From Candidatus Endomicrobium neocapritermitis (GTDB taxonomy: Bacteria > Elusimicrobiota > Endomicrobiia > Endomicrobiales > Endomicrobiaceae), in the NCBI GenBank assembly GCA_009778325.1, contig WRJZ01000033.1, forward strand, positions 1 to 48,239: 48,239 bases of DNA. The letters run 5' to 3'. Positions within the stretch are counted from its first letter, which is position 1. Each line of letters starts with the position of its first letter. Both the position numbers and the translations under genes were made by a program. Under the pieces are notes generated by a model. That model saw nothing but the letters and a program-made list of their open reading frames with translations, did not search any database and had not been told where the DNA came from. Shown here one piece after another: positions 31,630-39,982 of this stretch.

Positions 31630-31760
31630 CGGCAATTACGAATTACGAATGACGAATTACGAATTGACGGCAACAAATTATAAAAAAGGCGGCAGGTGCC
31701 GCCTAACGGTGTATTTCGTCTTTGATTCGTAATTCGTCATTCGTAATTCGTAATTGTCTT
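31628..31760 (+). repeat. Heptad inverted-repeat element with perfect 32-bp arms
   Basis: The arms 31633-31664 and 31725-31756 are exact inverted copies (32 of 32). They are built of TTACGAA/TGACGAA heptamers after an ACGGCAA end that overlaps the cls stop codon. The loop carries a GGCGGCA-GG-TGCCGCC hairpin at 31688-31703, possibly a terminator for cls, although no strong T run follows. Confidence 0.92.
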
Positions 31761-31764
31761 AAAT

Positions 31765-31793
31765 TTGTATTTGTTGCTTTTTAATGTTAAAAT
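31765..31793 (+). promoter_or_regulatory. Promoter of the lipoprotein / GDT1-type operon
   Basis: TTGTAT at 31765-31770, a 17-bp spacer and TAAAAT at 31788-31793 with an extended TGT before it. It directly follows the right end of the heptad element. The gene begins 15 bp further on after GCAGGA. Confidence 0.65.
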
Positions 31794-31808
31794 TTAGCAG
31801 GATAATTT

Positions 31809-32240
31809 ATGAAAAAAATAATCATTTTGCCGCTGTTTTTAGGTTTTTTTCTTTTCTTTGGCTGCGTTTCAAAATCAAAGTATAAGAATGCCGTTTTTCA
31901 TTTGGAACAAAGCAATCTTGCCAGAGCCAGAATAACGCAGGAAAACGACAAGCTTGCCTCGGAAATAGAAAGGCTGGAATACAGAAACGCTCATTTGCAA
32001 AGCGCGCTTAAAAATTATGAAGACAGAGCTAAAACGCTTGAAAATTTTATTAAGTCTTCAAAAAATATTCAAAATAAAGCGATTACCGAAAGCGCGCTGA
32101 CGAGGCAAAATCTTCAGGACAAGCTTAATATAAAAGATTTGGAGATTGAAGCTTTGCGCATACAGAACCTCGAGCTTATTAACCGGCTTGAATTGCTGAC
32201 GGATAAACAGTATTATAAAAAGGAAGTGCTTCAAAAATAA
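31809..32240 (+). CDS. Small coiled-coil lipoprotein
   Basis: This 143-residue protein has a signal peptide with lipobox FFGC (Cys19). The remainder is almost wholly a predicted coiled coil (about residues 30-135, rich in Glu, Lys, Leu, Asn). No catalytic motif is seen. Its TAA shares one base with the ATG of the next gene (TAATG), so translation is coupled to the membrane protein downstream. It could be a structural envelope or periplasmic spacer protein. Function unknown. Confidence 0.75.
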   Translation: MKKIIILPLFLGFFLFFGCVSKSKYKNAVFHLEQSNLARARITQENDKLASEIERLEYRNAHLQSALKNYEDRAKTLENFIKSSKNIQNKAITESALTRQNLQDKLNIKDLEIEALRIQNLELINRLELLTDKQYYKKEVLQK

Positions 32241-32905
32241 TGGAATCTCTTATTGCTTCGTTTCTCTTAATTTTCGTAGCTGAAATGGGCGATAAAACGC
32301 AGCTGGTTGCCATGGCGTTTACGGCAAGGTTTAAAGCGTCTCAGGTAATTCTTGCGATTTCTGCGGCGACAATATTGAATAATTTAATTGCTGTTACGGC
32401 CGGAAGTTTTTTATCCGGCGCTTTTTCTTTATCCGTAATAAAAATCATAGCGTATATTCTGTTCATACTTTTCGGATTTTGGACGATATACGGCGGCAAA
32501 GATGACGGAGAAAATTCCGGTAAAAAGATAATAATAAATCCTTTTTTTACCGTCGCAATATTCTTTTTTATATCGGAATTCGGCGATAAAACCCAGATAG
32601 CGGCGATGACTCTTACGATGAATTACGCAGCGCCCGTATACGTTTTAATCGGGGCGTCGGCCGGGATGATATGCGCCAATCTTATAGGCATAGGCGCAGG
32701 CGTGATTTTGGGTAAAAAAGTTCCGGCGGAAACAATAAAGTTTATTTCCGCGGCAATTTTTATTCTTTTCGGACTTGCGGGTTTCTGGAACGTTTTTGTA
32801 AATAAATTCGGCTTTAAAAATGCTTTAATATCAGAGTCGGCGCTTATTGTTACTGTCGCGCTAATTATTTTTGTGATTATAAAGATAAATAAAAAAAGAA
32901 GCTGA
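32240..32905 (+). CDS. GDT1/TMEM165 (UPF0016) family cation transporter
   Basis: This 221-residue, six- to seven-helix membrane protein has the two inverted-repeat signature motifs: EMGDKTQ (E15-Q21) and EFGDKTQ (E113-Q119). The family exchanges Mn2+/Ca2+ for protons in eukaryotes. Bacterial members such as MneA export manganese. It is translationally coupled to the coiled-coil lipoprotein by a TAATG overlap. The next repeat element begins inside its TGA stop. Confidence 0.85.
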   Translation: MESLIASFLLIFVAEMGDKTQLVAMAFTARFKASQVILAISAATILNNLIAVTAGSFLSGAFSLSVIKIIAYILFILFGFWTIYGGKDDGENSGKKIIINPFFTVAIFFFISEFGDKTQIAAMTLTMNYAAPVYVLIGASAGMICANLIGIGAGVILGKKVPAETIKFISAAIFILFGLAGFWNVFVNKFGFKNALISESALIVTVALIIFVIIKINKKRS

Positions 32906-32982
32906 GAAGTTGGGATGTTGAGAAGTTGGGCAAAGGCTTTGTTTTTGCTCAGCTTCCCAGCTTCTCAACCTCCCAACTTCTA
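32904..32982 (+). repeat. Inverted-repeat element (GAGAAGTTGGG type)
   Basis: The arms 32905-32930 and 32956-32981 match at 24 of 26 positions after inversion. AGAAGTTGGG occurs twice in the left arm at a 16-bp distance, so the 7-bp period is not strict here. The element begins in the stop codon of the transporter and ends just before the AGGAAG ribosome-binding site of the nuclease gene. Confidence 0.8.
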
Positions 32983-32996
32983 TCATAGGAAGAATC

Positions 32997-33881
32997 ATGA
33001 ATGAAATAAAAAAATTCCCTTATACGGATATTCTGGGCTGGTCTGTTTCCCGCTACGACAGATTTTCAAACTGTAAAAGACAGTATTATTACGATTATTA
33101 TGCGAAATACGATAAAGACGTTCCTTTTGAAAAGATACAGTTTTTAAAATCGCTTACGTCTAAAGCGTTGGAAACCGGAAATATCGTGCATGACATTATC
33201 AGGGATATGCTGCGAAGATTTCAGAAAAGTTCCAAACCCGTAAATAAAGACAAATTTTTTAAATACTCGTTTGATTTGGCCGAACGGTACTGCGGCGCGA
33301 AAACTTTTTTTGAAAATTATTACGACAACGATATAATTTCCGTTCAGGAAATTTATTCGAAAGTTAAAGACATGCTTGAAAATTTCATAGACAGCAAACG
33401 TTTCTCGTGGATTGAAAAATACGCCGTGCCTCAAAGTTCCGAATGGGTGATAGAGCCGAACGGTTTCGGAGAAACGCGCATAAATAATTATAAAGCTTAT
33501 TGTAAAGTCGATTTTTTGTTTCCCGTAGGAGATAAGATTTATATAATGGACTGGAAAACTGGAAAGCCGGACGAAATAAAGCATATGAGGCAGCTTACGG
33601 GTTATTCGCTTTGGGCGAACTATCACTTCGGAAAGCCCGCTGAAAATATTGAGCCTATAGTAGTGTATCTGTCGCCGGTTTACAGCGAGACAAGCGTTAA
33701 AATCGACGATAAAAAAATTTCAGACTTCGCGCAGACCGTTGAGGCGGAAACAAAAGAAATGTATGAATACCTTGTTAATATAGAAAAGAACATACCGAAA
33801 GACAAAAAAGATTTTCCTTTGACGGAAAGAACGTTTTTCTGCAAATACTGCAGCTACAGGGAGATATGTAAAGGCAGATAA
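32997..33881 (+). CDS. PD-(D/E)XK exonuclease-like protein with a four-Cys Fe-S signature
   Basis: This 294-residue RecB/Cas4-like nuclease (PDDEXK_1 type) has GNIVHD (helix with conserved His), D172 in KVDFLF and D185/K187 in IMDWKTG forming the catalytic core. A Cys constellation C26, C282, C285 and C291 matches the [4Fe-4S] clamp of AddB and Cas4 nucleases. It is a stand-alone protein without a helicase domain, and no cas genes or repeats are near. A role in DNA repair or recombination is likely. AGGAAG precedes ATG 32997. Confidence 0.85.
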   Translation: MNEIKKFPYTDILGWSVSRYDRFSNCKRQYYYDYYAKYDKDVPFEKIQFLKSLTSKALETGNIVHDIIRDMLRRFQKSSKPVNKDKFFKYSFDLAERYCGAKTFFENYYDNDIISVQEIYSKVKDMLENFIDSKRFSWIEKYAVPQSSEWVIEPNGFGETRINNYKAYCKVDFLFPVGDKIYIMDWKTGKPDEIKHMRQLTGYSLWANYHFGKPAENIEPIVVYLSPVYSETSVKIDDKKISDFAQTVEAETKEMYEYLVNIEKNIPKDKKDFPLTERTFFCKYCSYREICKGR

Positions 33882-33885
33882 AGGA

Positions 33886-34000
33886 GTCAATTACGAATTA
33901 CGAATCAACGGCAACCCCTCACCATCTTGCTTCGCAAGTCCCTCTCCCGCAAGGGGCGAGGGAAAATACTCTTTTTGCAGTTGATTCGTAATTGCAGTTA
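33886..34000 (+). repeat. Heptad inverted-repeat element with an inner CCCTCTCCC hairpin
   Basis: The outer arms TCAATTACGAATTACGAATCAA (about 33888-33909) and TTGATTCGTAATTGCAGTTAA (33980-34000) pair imperfectly. The loop holds CTTGC-TTC-GCAAG and a CCCTCTCCCGCAAGGGGCGAGGG hairpin like interspersed repeats seen in many bacteria. Confidence 0.75.
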
Positions 34001-34003
34001 AAA

Positions 34004-37000
34004 ATGGATTTTTTCTCGCAATACTACTATTATCTTAATTTCTTCTGCGGGTGTTCATTCCTGCTTTTTGCGTTGTCATGCTTTCTTTTATGGCGCGCGG
34101 GATTCGGGAAAATGTCATACGGATGGATAATTCTTTTCGCGGTAACTTTCGCCGTAATAAAATTTTCCAAGATGTTCACTCCGGGCGGCGTTTATACGGT
34201 TGAAAAATACTCCCTTTATACTTCCTTCATGCTGTTTTCCGCCATGTCATTCTTTTTCATGGCGTCCAAAGAAACATATCTCAGATTCAAACCTGAAAAA
34301 AAATTCCTGAACTACATTATTATTTCGTGCGCTTTCGCCGGTATCATAACAGGCCTTGTTTTCGGAATCAAATGGTTTAACATATCCGTCTTTGTTTTTA
34401 TGTGGATGCCCGCGTCGGTTATAATGGCAGTGTCAATATATTACATGACAAAAACCGAAAAATATGACAGACTGAATATTTTCTTTATTCTCGCGTTTTT
34501 TATCGCGTACTGCATAGTTTATCTTGCTTCCGAAGCCGGAATGCTGTTTGGATTGAGCGTAAAATTTCAGGCAATATGCGACGCAATGCTTTCCGTAATA
34601 GTATTTTCCATAGGCGCCGTAGTTTTTAAATATTATAAAGTATCTCATGAAAAGCATGTAAGAATTTACGACTATTTGCCTGTATATTGGCGTCATATTC
34701 CGATAGGAAGCATTTTATTTATGGTTTTAGTAGGCGGGCTATTTTTCGCAATGTATCTTGAGAATTACTCTATAAATAATATAGAAAAGAACAGCAGAAA
34801 TACGGTTTCAAATATAGCCGGAACCATTACTTCTAAGCTTGCCAAGGCGGATCAGATAAGCCTTGCTCTTTCGCAAACGCCGTTTCTTGTGGAAGGAATG
34901 CTTCACCCAGAGGAATCAAACAGAAATACGATTAACAAAATGCTTGAAACCTATCGCCGTATTTTTGACGTTTCCGTAATTTTTACCATGAACAATGCGG
35001 GAAATATAGTGTTCTACTCCGATCTATTAAGCGGACACGGCATCCTTAAGACTAATTTAAAGCACAGACCTTATTTTACCAGCGCGAAAAATTTAAAACG
35101 CGGAAGCGTTTTATATAAAAGTCTTACCGGGGAGCAGCAAAGCTATTTCTCTTCACATCCCATATTGCCTGACGGAAACGCAATGTCGGGCGTGGTGATA
35201 GTTCAGTATGATGTTGACGATATCAGCGAAAAATTGAAACAGTTTAAAAATATATTCATAGTCGATAAATACGGAATAGTTTTACTTGCGGACAATGACG
35301 AGTCTTATTTCGGCTACCTGTGGCCTTTATATAGCGCGGAAACATCCGATAAAAATGAAACCGACGACGGAAAATTTCTTTCAAAAGAAGTTTTTGACGG
35401 CGACGTTGTCATTGTAAACGGCGAACCGTTTTTTGTTGCCCGGCAATTCATAAATGAAACCGACTGGTCTGTCATTTATTTCAGCTCTTTAAGCCCCGTA
35501 AGCCAGTTTAAAATTTTGAACATAGCCGGAGTCAGCAGCGCGCTGATAATTATTTTGCTTTTATTTTGGTCAATAAACCAGTCTAACAGAATACTGGCTT
35601 TGGCTCTGCAGCATAAAGCCATACTTAATTCGGCAAAGAGCATTATGATTGTCTCTACCGACGTGCATGGGAGAATCATAGTCTACGGTGAGGGAGCGGA
35701 AGATATTTTAGGATACACAAAAGATGAGTTTATTAACAAAGGAATCGAAAACATTATATTTAAAGAAGGAGCTCCGATAACGTTTGAAGACGCCGTGGCG
35801 TACTCTTCAATTCCTAGCGTAGAAATCATGTGCAGACGCAAAGACGGCACTTTTATAACAATTCTCATAAGCGTTTTGCCGCAGTTCTCGGTTAAAAATA
35901 AACTGATAGGCTATATTTTTTCCGGCGTTGACATAACGGCTACAAAAGAATTTGAGACTGAGCTTGGACAGCAGATAAAATTTTTGCAGATGCTTATAGA
36001 CAGTATGCCTATAGCCGTTTACTATAAAGACAGCGAGATGCGCCTTATCGGATGCAACAGAGCTTATGAGGATATTATGGAGCATTCCAAGAATTTTATG
36101 ATAGGAAGATTAGCCAAAGAAATATACTTTGACGGCGAGGCCGAAAAAGAATCGGAGCGTACCGATAAAATAGCGACTGAAAATTTATCGTCAATTACTT
36201 ATGAGAAAGTCGTAAGATTCAGAAAATCAGGTCCGCGCAATCTTATATATTATAAATCGGCTTACAGAAAAATTGACGGGAATTTCGGCGGCATTATAGG
36301 AGTCATTATAGACGCGACGTATGAGAGAAAGATGCAGAAAGAAAGGGACGCTCTTCAGGCAAACCTCATACAGCAGAACAAACTCGCGTCGCTCGGCGAG
36401 CTTGCCGGAAGCATAGCTCACGAGCTTAATAATCCGCTGAGCATAATCCTGGGATTCGCACAGGTTCTTATAAAAGATACGTCGCTCGGGGAAGAAACGA
36501 GAAAGGGAATTGAAAATATTTATGAAGCGGCAAAAAGAAGTAAGAGCGTGGTAACTAATATGCTGGAGTTTTCCAGAACCGATACGGCTAAAAACCAGTT
36601 TGTGCGTATTAACGATATCATTGAATCGACAATGCTTATCATCGATAAAGATTTTCGCAAAACCGGTATTGAAATAGAAAAAAATCTTACAAAAGACAAC
36701 AGATCCGTCTTAGCAAATCCGATGCAGATACAGCAGGTTCTTTTAAATGTGCTTCTTAACGCCAAAGATTCCATGCCGTCAGGCGGAAAAGTTACGGTGC
36801 GTACTGAAATTAAAGATAAATATTTTGTAATAGATATTGCAGATACCGGCTCAGGCATACCGAAAGAAATTATGTCGAAAATTTTTGATCCGTTTTTTAC
36901 CACAAAAGCCGCAGGCAAAGGAACGGGATTGGGGCTTTCTATCTGCTATGGCATTGTTAATGCCCACAAAGGCGATATATCAGTTAAGAGTACCATAAAT

Positions 37001-37039
37001 AAAGGCACTGTTTTCAGCATTAAACTTCCTTTGAACTAG
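34004..37039 (+). CDS. Multidomain membrane sensor histidine kinase
   Basis: This 1011-residue protein begins with about six to seven N-terminal membrane helices (about 1-225). A further helix (about 229-252), a periplasmic Cache-like sensor (about 255-500) and a helix near 505-525 follow. Then come two PAS domains (about 545-655 and 665-770), HisKA with H806 in [10 protein letters not shown], and HATPase_c with the N box ([14 protein letters not shown]), G1 DTGSGIP and G2 GKGTGLGL. It autophosphorylates H806 and should pass phosphate to a response regulator, none of which lies in this window (orphan). ATG 34004 is used; a TTG at 33992 lies inside the repeat. No clear Shine-Dalgarno is seen. 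Confidence 0.9.
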   Translation: MDFFSQYYYYLNFFCGCSFLLFALSCFLLWRAGFGKMSYGWIILFAVTFAVIKFSKMFTPGGVYTVEKYSLYTSFMLFSAMSFFFMASKETYLRFKPEKKFLNYIIISCAFAGIITGLVFGIKWFNISVFVFMWMPASVIMAVSIYYMTKTEKYDRLNIFFILAFFIAYCIVYLASEAGMLFGLSVKFQAICDAMLSVIVFSIGAVVFKYYKVSHEKHVRIYDYLPVYWRHIPIGSILFMVLVGGLFFAMYLENYSINNIEKNSRNTVSNIAGTITSKLAKADQISLALSQTPFLVEGMLHPEESNRNTINKMLETYRRIFDVSVIFTMNNAGNIVFYSDLLSGHGILKTNLKHRPYFTSAKNLKRGSVLYKSLTGEQQSYFSSHPILPDGNAMSGVVIVQYDVDDISEKLKQFKNIFIVDKYGIVLLADNDESYFGYLWPLYSAETSDKNETDDGKFLSKEVFDGDVVIVNGEPFFVARQFINETDWSVIYFSSLSPVSQFKILNIAGVSSALIIILLLFWSINQSNRILALALQHKAILNSAKSIMIVSTDVHGRIIVYGEGAEDILGYTKDEFINKGIENIIFKEGAPITFEDAVAYSSIPSVEIMCRRKDGTFITILISVLPQFSVKNKLIGYIFSGVDITATKEFETELGQQIKFLQMLIDSMPIAVYYKDSEMRLIGCNRAYEDIMEHSKNFMIGRLAKEIYFDGEAEKESERTDKIATENLSSITYEKVVRFRKSGPRNLIYYKSAYRKIDGNFGGIIGVIIDATYERKMQKERDALQANLIQQNKLASLGELAGSIAHELNNPLSIILGFAQVLIKDTSLGEETRKGIENIYEAAKRSKSVVTNMLEFSRTDTAKNQFVRINDIIESTMLIIDKDFRKTGIEIEKNLTKDNRSVLANPMQIQQVLLNVLLNAKDSMPSGGKVTVRTEIKDKYFVIDIADTGSGIPKEIMSKIFDPFFTTKAAGKGTGLGLSICYGIVNAHKGDISVKSTINKGTVFSIKLPLN

Positions 37040-37074
37040 GGTCCGCCTGCCGCAGAAAATAATATAAAAATTGG

Positions 37075-37080
37075 TATAAT
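37075..37080 (+). promoter_or_regulatory. Extended -10 box giving a probable leaderless rmuC mRNA
   Basis: TGG-TATAAT ends 6 nt before ATG 37087. No Shine-Dalgarno lies between. No convincing -35 was seen, which is compatible with an extended -10 promoter. Confidence 0.5.
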
Positions 37081-37086
37081 AACCGT

Positions 37087-38259
37087 ATGAATATACTTAT
37101 GCTTATCATGATGTTCTTTTTGGGCGCCGCGTTCGGCGCTGCTCTTTTTATTTTCAAATATATCTCGCTGTCCAAAGAAAATGCGGCAAAAGAACAAAAA
37201 ATTAAAGATTTGGCCGAAAATCTTGTAAAAAGCGGCGATGCGCGAAATTCGTTTAAAGCCGAATTTGAAAATATCGCGGCAAAAATATTGGAAGATAAAA
37301 GCACAAAACTATCCGATATGAATAAACGGGAGCTTGACGGCATAGTCGCGCCTTTCAAAGAAAAAATAGACGAGTTTAAAAATAAGGTTGAAAGCATACA
37401 TATTTCCGAGAACCAGCAGAGAGCCGTTTTAAACGCGGAACTAAAAAGGCTTATGGAGCTTAATAAGCAGGTGAGCGAAGAAGCGAATAATCTTGCCGGC
37501 GCTTTGAAAGGCGAAAACAAGATGCAGGGCGTGTGGGGCGAGCTTAATATTGAGCGCATATTTGAGTCCGCGGGAATGATAAAAGGCGTTCATTACAGCG
37601 CGCAGCAGTCTTTCAGCGCCGAAGAAGGCAGAAAAATGCCAGATTATATCGTGAATATGCCGGAAGAGAAACACATGGTAATCGATTCGAAAACTTCGCT
37701 TACCGCATACGAGAAATATTACGGCTCGCAAAATGACGAAGAAAGAAAAATTTTTTTGAAAGAACATATCCTGAGCGTGAAAAAACATATAGACGAACTT
37801 TCCAAAAAAAACTATCAGGATTTGCCTGCTTTAAATCAGCCGGAATATGTTTTAATGTTTATTCCTTTAGACGGAGCGAGCGCTCTTGCCGTTAAAGAGT
37901 CTCCCGAGATTTTAGAGTACGCTTTTTCCAAAAACGTTGTCATGGTTACGCCTTCAACGCTGCTTGCGACAATGAAAACTGTCGCTTATATATGGCGTCA
38001 GGAAAACCAGAAGAAGAACGTTTTGGAGATTGCAAAGCAGGGAGGGCTTCTTTACGATAAGTTTGTTTCTTTCGCTCAGATTTTGATTGAAGCCGATAAA
38101 AAAATGTCGGAAGCCAAAGATAAAACGGAAGAAGCGGTTAAGAGGCTTTCAAATTCGGATAAGAAAGGCGACAGTCTGATAGAGAGAGTACAGAAACTTA
38201 AAGAGCTTGGCGCTTCCGTAAAAAAGGATATGCCTAAAGAACTTGATAACGGCAATTAA
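37087..38259 (+). CDS. rmuC: RmuC family DNA recombination protein
   Basis: This 390-residue protein has an N-terminal membrane segment (about 3-25), a coiled coil (about 30-145) and the RmuC core (about 150-345). Landmarks of the core are GVWGELNIERIFESAGM, PDYIVNMPEEKHMVIDSKTSL, and FIPLDGA followed by ATMKTVAYIWRQENQ. RmuC limits DNA inversions at short inverted repeats in E. coli and has a PD-(D/E)XK-like core. This is notable beside so many inverted repeats. The C-terminal Asn-Gly-Asn-stop is encoded by the heptad element that follows. Confidence 0.88.
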   Translation: MNILMLIMMFFLGAAFGAALFIFKYISLSKENAAKEQKIKDLAENLVKSGDARNSFKAEFENIAAKILEDKSTKLSDMNKRELDGIVAPFKEKIDEFKNKVESIHISENQQRAVLNAELKRLMELNKQVSEEANNLAGALKGENKMQGVWGELNIERIFESAGMIKGVHYSAQQSFSAEEGRKMPDYIVNMPEEKHMVIDSKTSLTAYEKYYGSQNDEERKIFLKEHILSVKKHIDELSKKNYQDLPALNQPEYVLMFIPLDGASALAVKESPEILEYAFSKNVVMVTPSTLLATMKTVAYIWRQENQKKNVLEIAKQGGLLYDKFVSFAQILIEADKKMSEAKDKTEEAVKRLSNSDKKGDSLIERVQKLKELGASVKKDMPKELDNGN

Positions 38260-38378
38260 AAATTACGAATTACGAATCAACGGTAAAAACAAATTAAAAA
38301 ATAAACAGGCAGAGCAAAAAATCGCTCTGCCTGTTTTAGTTGTTTTTGATTCGTAATTATTAATTCGTAATTGCCGTT
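38248..38378 (+). repeat. Heptad inverted-repeat element overlapping two gene ends
   Basis: The arms 38248-38280 and 38346-38378 match at 29 of 33 positions after inversion (ACGGCAA plus TTACGAA blocks). The left arm supplies the last codons and stop of rmuC. The right arm supplies the last codons and stop of the convergent membrane-protein gene (KTAITN-stop). Confidence 0.88.
38303..38340. terminator. Bidirectional terminator between convergent genes
   Basis: A 13-bp stem (38303-38315 with 38324-38336) has an 8-nt loop. A and T runs on the two sides let it work for rmuC (+) and the membrane-protein gene (-). It sits in the loop of the heptad element. Confidence 0.85.
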
Positions 38379-39001
38379 TTAGCCGCGTCAAGCTTTTTGT
38401 AAATAATTGCGCCGGCAATATATGTTATGGGAGCAGTAATAAAAACTCCTATGCCGAATGCCAGCATTCCTAAAATTATCAAAATAAACGCAACTATTAT
38501 AAAAATAATACATGGAATTAACTGAGGGGTTGTTATCTGCCAGCTCTTTTGAAAAGAGTCGATAATTGATAAACCCTGTCTGGTAGCTATTATATACGGC
38601 ACAGGGAAGAAAATTGCCGCTGCAAAAAGCAAAGGAATGAGAAATAACAGCGTTGATATAAGAAAGATTATTGAAAGTATAATACTCGCCGCCAAAAATC
38701 TTAAATAGGTATTGAGGTCATTTTTTAAAACGTCCCATGCCGGGATTTCGTCATTGCCGAGCATAATCACGGCTTTAATCGTGGAAAGCATGACATAAGA
38801 ACCTATCGCTATGTTTAAAAGCGCCAAAGTCAAAATGGGAAGAAAACCGAAAAAAGTGTAAGATACTTGGGCAAAAATGTTTATTATTACTGACGCCATG
38901 AACGGAATCAGCAGCAAAACTATAAGCAAAACAGGCGCCTTTTTAAAACCTTCCCAACTTGACTTCAATACTTCCTGAATATCAAAAGCTTTTGTATCCA
39001 T
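38360..39001 (-). CDS. Integral membrane protein, paralogue A
   Basis: This 213-residue protein has about five to six hydrophobic helices. It shares the opening AFDIQEVLKSSWEGFKK-x-VLL and the closing AGAIIYKKLDAAK with its upstream neighbour (39036-39776), so the pair arose by tandem duplication. A late IDSFQKSWQITTPQ segment is typical of YciC/glycerophosphodiesterase-membrane-domain-like proteins. Function unknown. ATG 39001 is chosen because AAGGAG lies directly upstream; an in-frame codon at 39028 is upstream of that site. Its last residues and stop come from a heptad element. Confidence 0.7.
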   Translation of the reverse strand: MDTKAFDIQEVLKSSWEGFKKAPVLLIVLLLIPFMASVIINIFAQVSYTFFGFLPILTLALLNIAIGSYVMLSTIKAVIMLGNDEIPAWDVLKNDLNTYLRFLAASIILSIIFLISTLLFLIPLLFAAAIFFPVPYIIATRQGLSIIDSFQKSWQITTPQLIPCIIFIIVAFILIILGMLAFGIGVFITAPITYIAGAIIYKKLDAAKTAITN

Positions 39002-39018
39002 AATAAAAATCTCCTTTT

Positions 39019-39036
39019 TTAACGGCAATTACGAAT
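39019..39036. repeat. Single ACGGCAATTACGAAT unit between the membrane paralogues
   Basis: TTAACGGCAATTACGAAT lies between the stop of paralogue B and the ribosome-binding site of paralogue A. It has one heptad and no inverted arm, and is either a remnant or a minimal form of the element family. Confidence 0.6.
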
Positions 39037-39776
39037 CAGCTGCCAGAGGCTGTTTCCGCAGGTTTCTCAGCTGCCGCAATGGCGGCGGCATCAAGTTTTT
39101 TGTAAACAATTGCGCCGGCTATATATACTACGGGAATAACAACCAGCAATCCAAGCCCTAGCGGAATCATGCCGATGAGGACTAGCGCGCAGCATATAAA
39201 AATAAAAATGAGGCACTGTACGGCTTGCGGAAAAGTCATATTCCAGGATTTTGTAAAAACGTCTATTATTGAAACATTCGGCTTATCTATGATCATAAAC
39301 TGCGCCGGAAAGAAGAATGTCATTACGCCGATTGTGATTGCAAGCATCAATACCGTAATGATAAACATAGAAGCGGCGTTTACTCCTAAAATTAACGGAA
39401 AAATAAACGTTATTACCGTTGAAACTATTCCGGTCGCTATTCCCATTATCAGGAAAACTATAAAAAACTTTAAAGGCGGTATGAAATCTGTTTTCAAAAT
39501 TTCCCATGAAACGGTCTCTCCTTTTGAAACGGCAAGAGAGGCTTTTACGATGCAAAACAATATGTAAAACGTCAAAACGATTTCAATAAGAATAAATATG
39601 GGAAATAAAAAAATGAAAATAGGAAGCACAATTGTGAAAAGCATTAAAAATCCGTAAAATACAAAAGGCACAACTAAAGAAGCTAAAGCCAAAACTACAA
39701 GCAAAACAACGTTTTTTGTAAAACCTTCCCAGGCTGACGTAAAAACTTCTTTAATGTCAAAAGCGTTTGTTGGCAT
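39036..39776 (-). CDS. Integral membrane protein, paralogue B
   Basis: This 246-residue protein has about six hydrophobic helices. The N-terminal AFDIKEVFTSAWEGFTKN and C-terminal AGAIVYKKLDAA match paralogue A. IDVFTKSWNMTFPQAV is the counterpart of A's IDSFQKSWQITTPQ. AAGGAG lies before ATG 39776. It is the promoter-proximal gene of the two-gene minus-strand operon. No enzymatic motif was recognised. Confidence 0.7.
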   Translation of the reverse strand: MPTNAFDIKEVFTSAWEGFTKNVVLLVVLALASLVVPFVFYGFLMLFTIVLPIFIFLFPIFILIEIVLTFYILFCIVKASLAVSKGETVSWEILKTDFIPPLKFFIVFLIMGIATGIVSTVITFIFPLILGVNAASMFIITVLMLAITIGVMTFFFPAQFMIIDKPNVSIIDVFTKSWNMTFPQAVQCLIFIFICCALVLIGMIPLGLGLLVVIPVVYIAGAIVYKKLDAAAIAAAEKPAETASGS

Positions 39777-39845
39777 GCAATTTCTCCTTGTTTTTAGTGT
39801 GGTTCAATAATTGTACACAAAAAATTTTTTAAGGTCAAATACAAA

Positions 39846-39950
39846 AACGGCAGAAGGTAAGATGATAGGAAGGTATGAAGATAGGTGGCGACAAATACAA
39901 AACGAACCTCGTTTCTCTTATCCTCTTATCATCCTGCCATCTTATCTTCT
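39846..39950 (+). repeat. Heptad inverted-repeat element (purine-rich AAGATGATA type)
   Basis: The arms 39852-39885 and 39917-39950 match at about 26 of 34 positions after inversion. It begins ACGGCAG followed by AAGGTAA, GATGATA, GGAAGGT and ATGAAGA blocks, in register with the end. It lies between the divergent membrane-protein and RNase H-like genes. Confidence 0.75.
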
Positions 39951-39969
39951 ATTCATAATGTAAAAATAG

Positions 39970-39975
39970 TATAAT
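39970..39975 (+). promoter_or_regulatory. -10 box giving a probable leaderless RNase H mRNA
   Basis: TATAAT ends 7 nt before ATG 39983, and no Shine-Dalgarno lies between. A weak TTCTAT stands 17 bp upstream. Confidence 0.45.
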
Positions 39976-39982
39976 AAACAGC

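Noticed and set aside
33992-34003. Upstream TTG start for the sensor kinase
   Set aside because: It lies inside the repeat's right end. ATG 34004 is the first plausible start.
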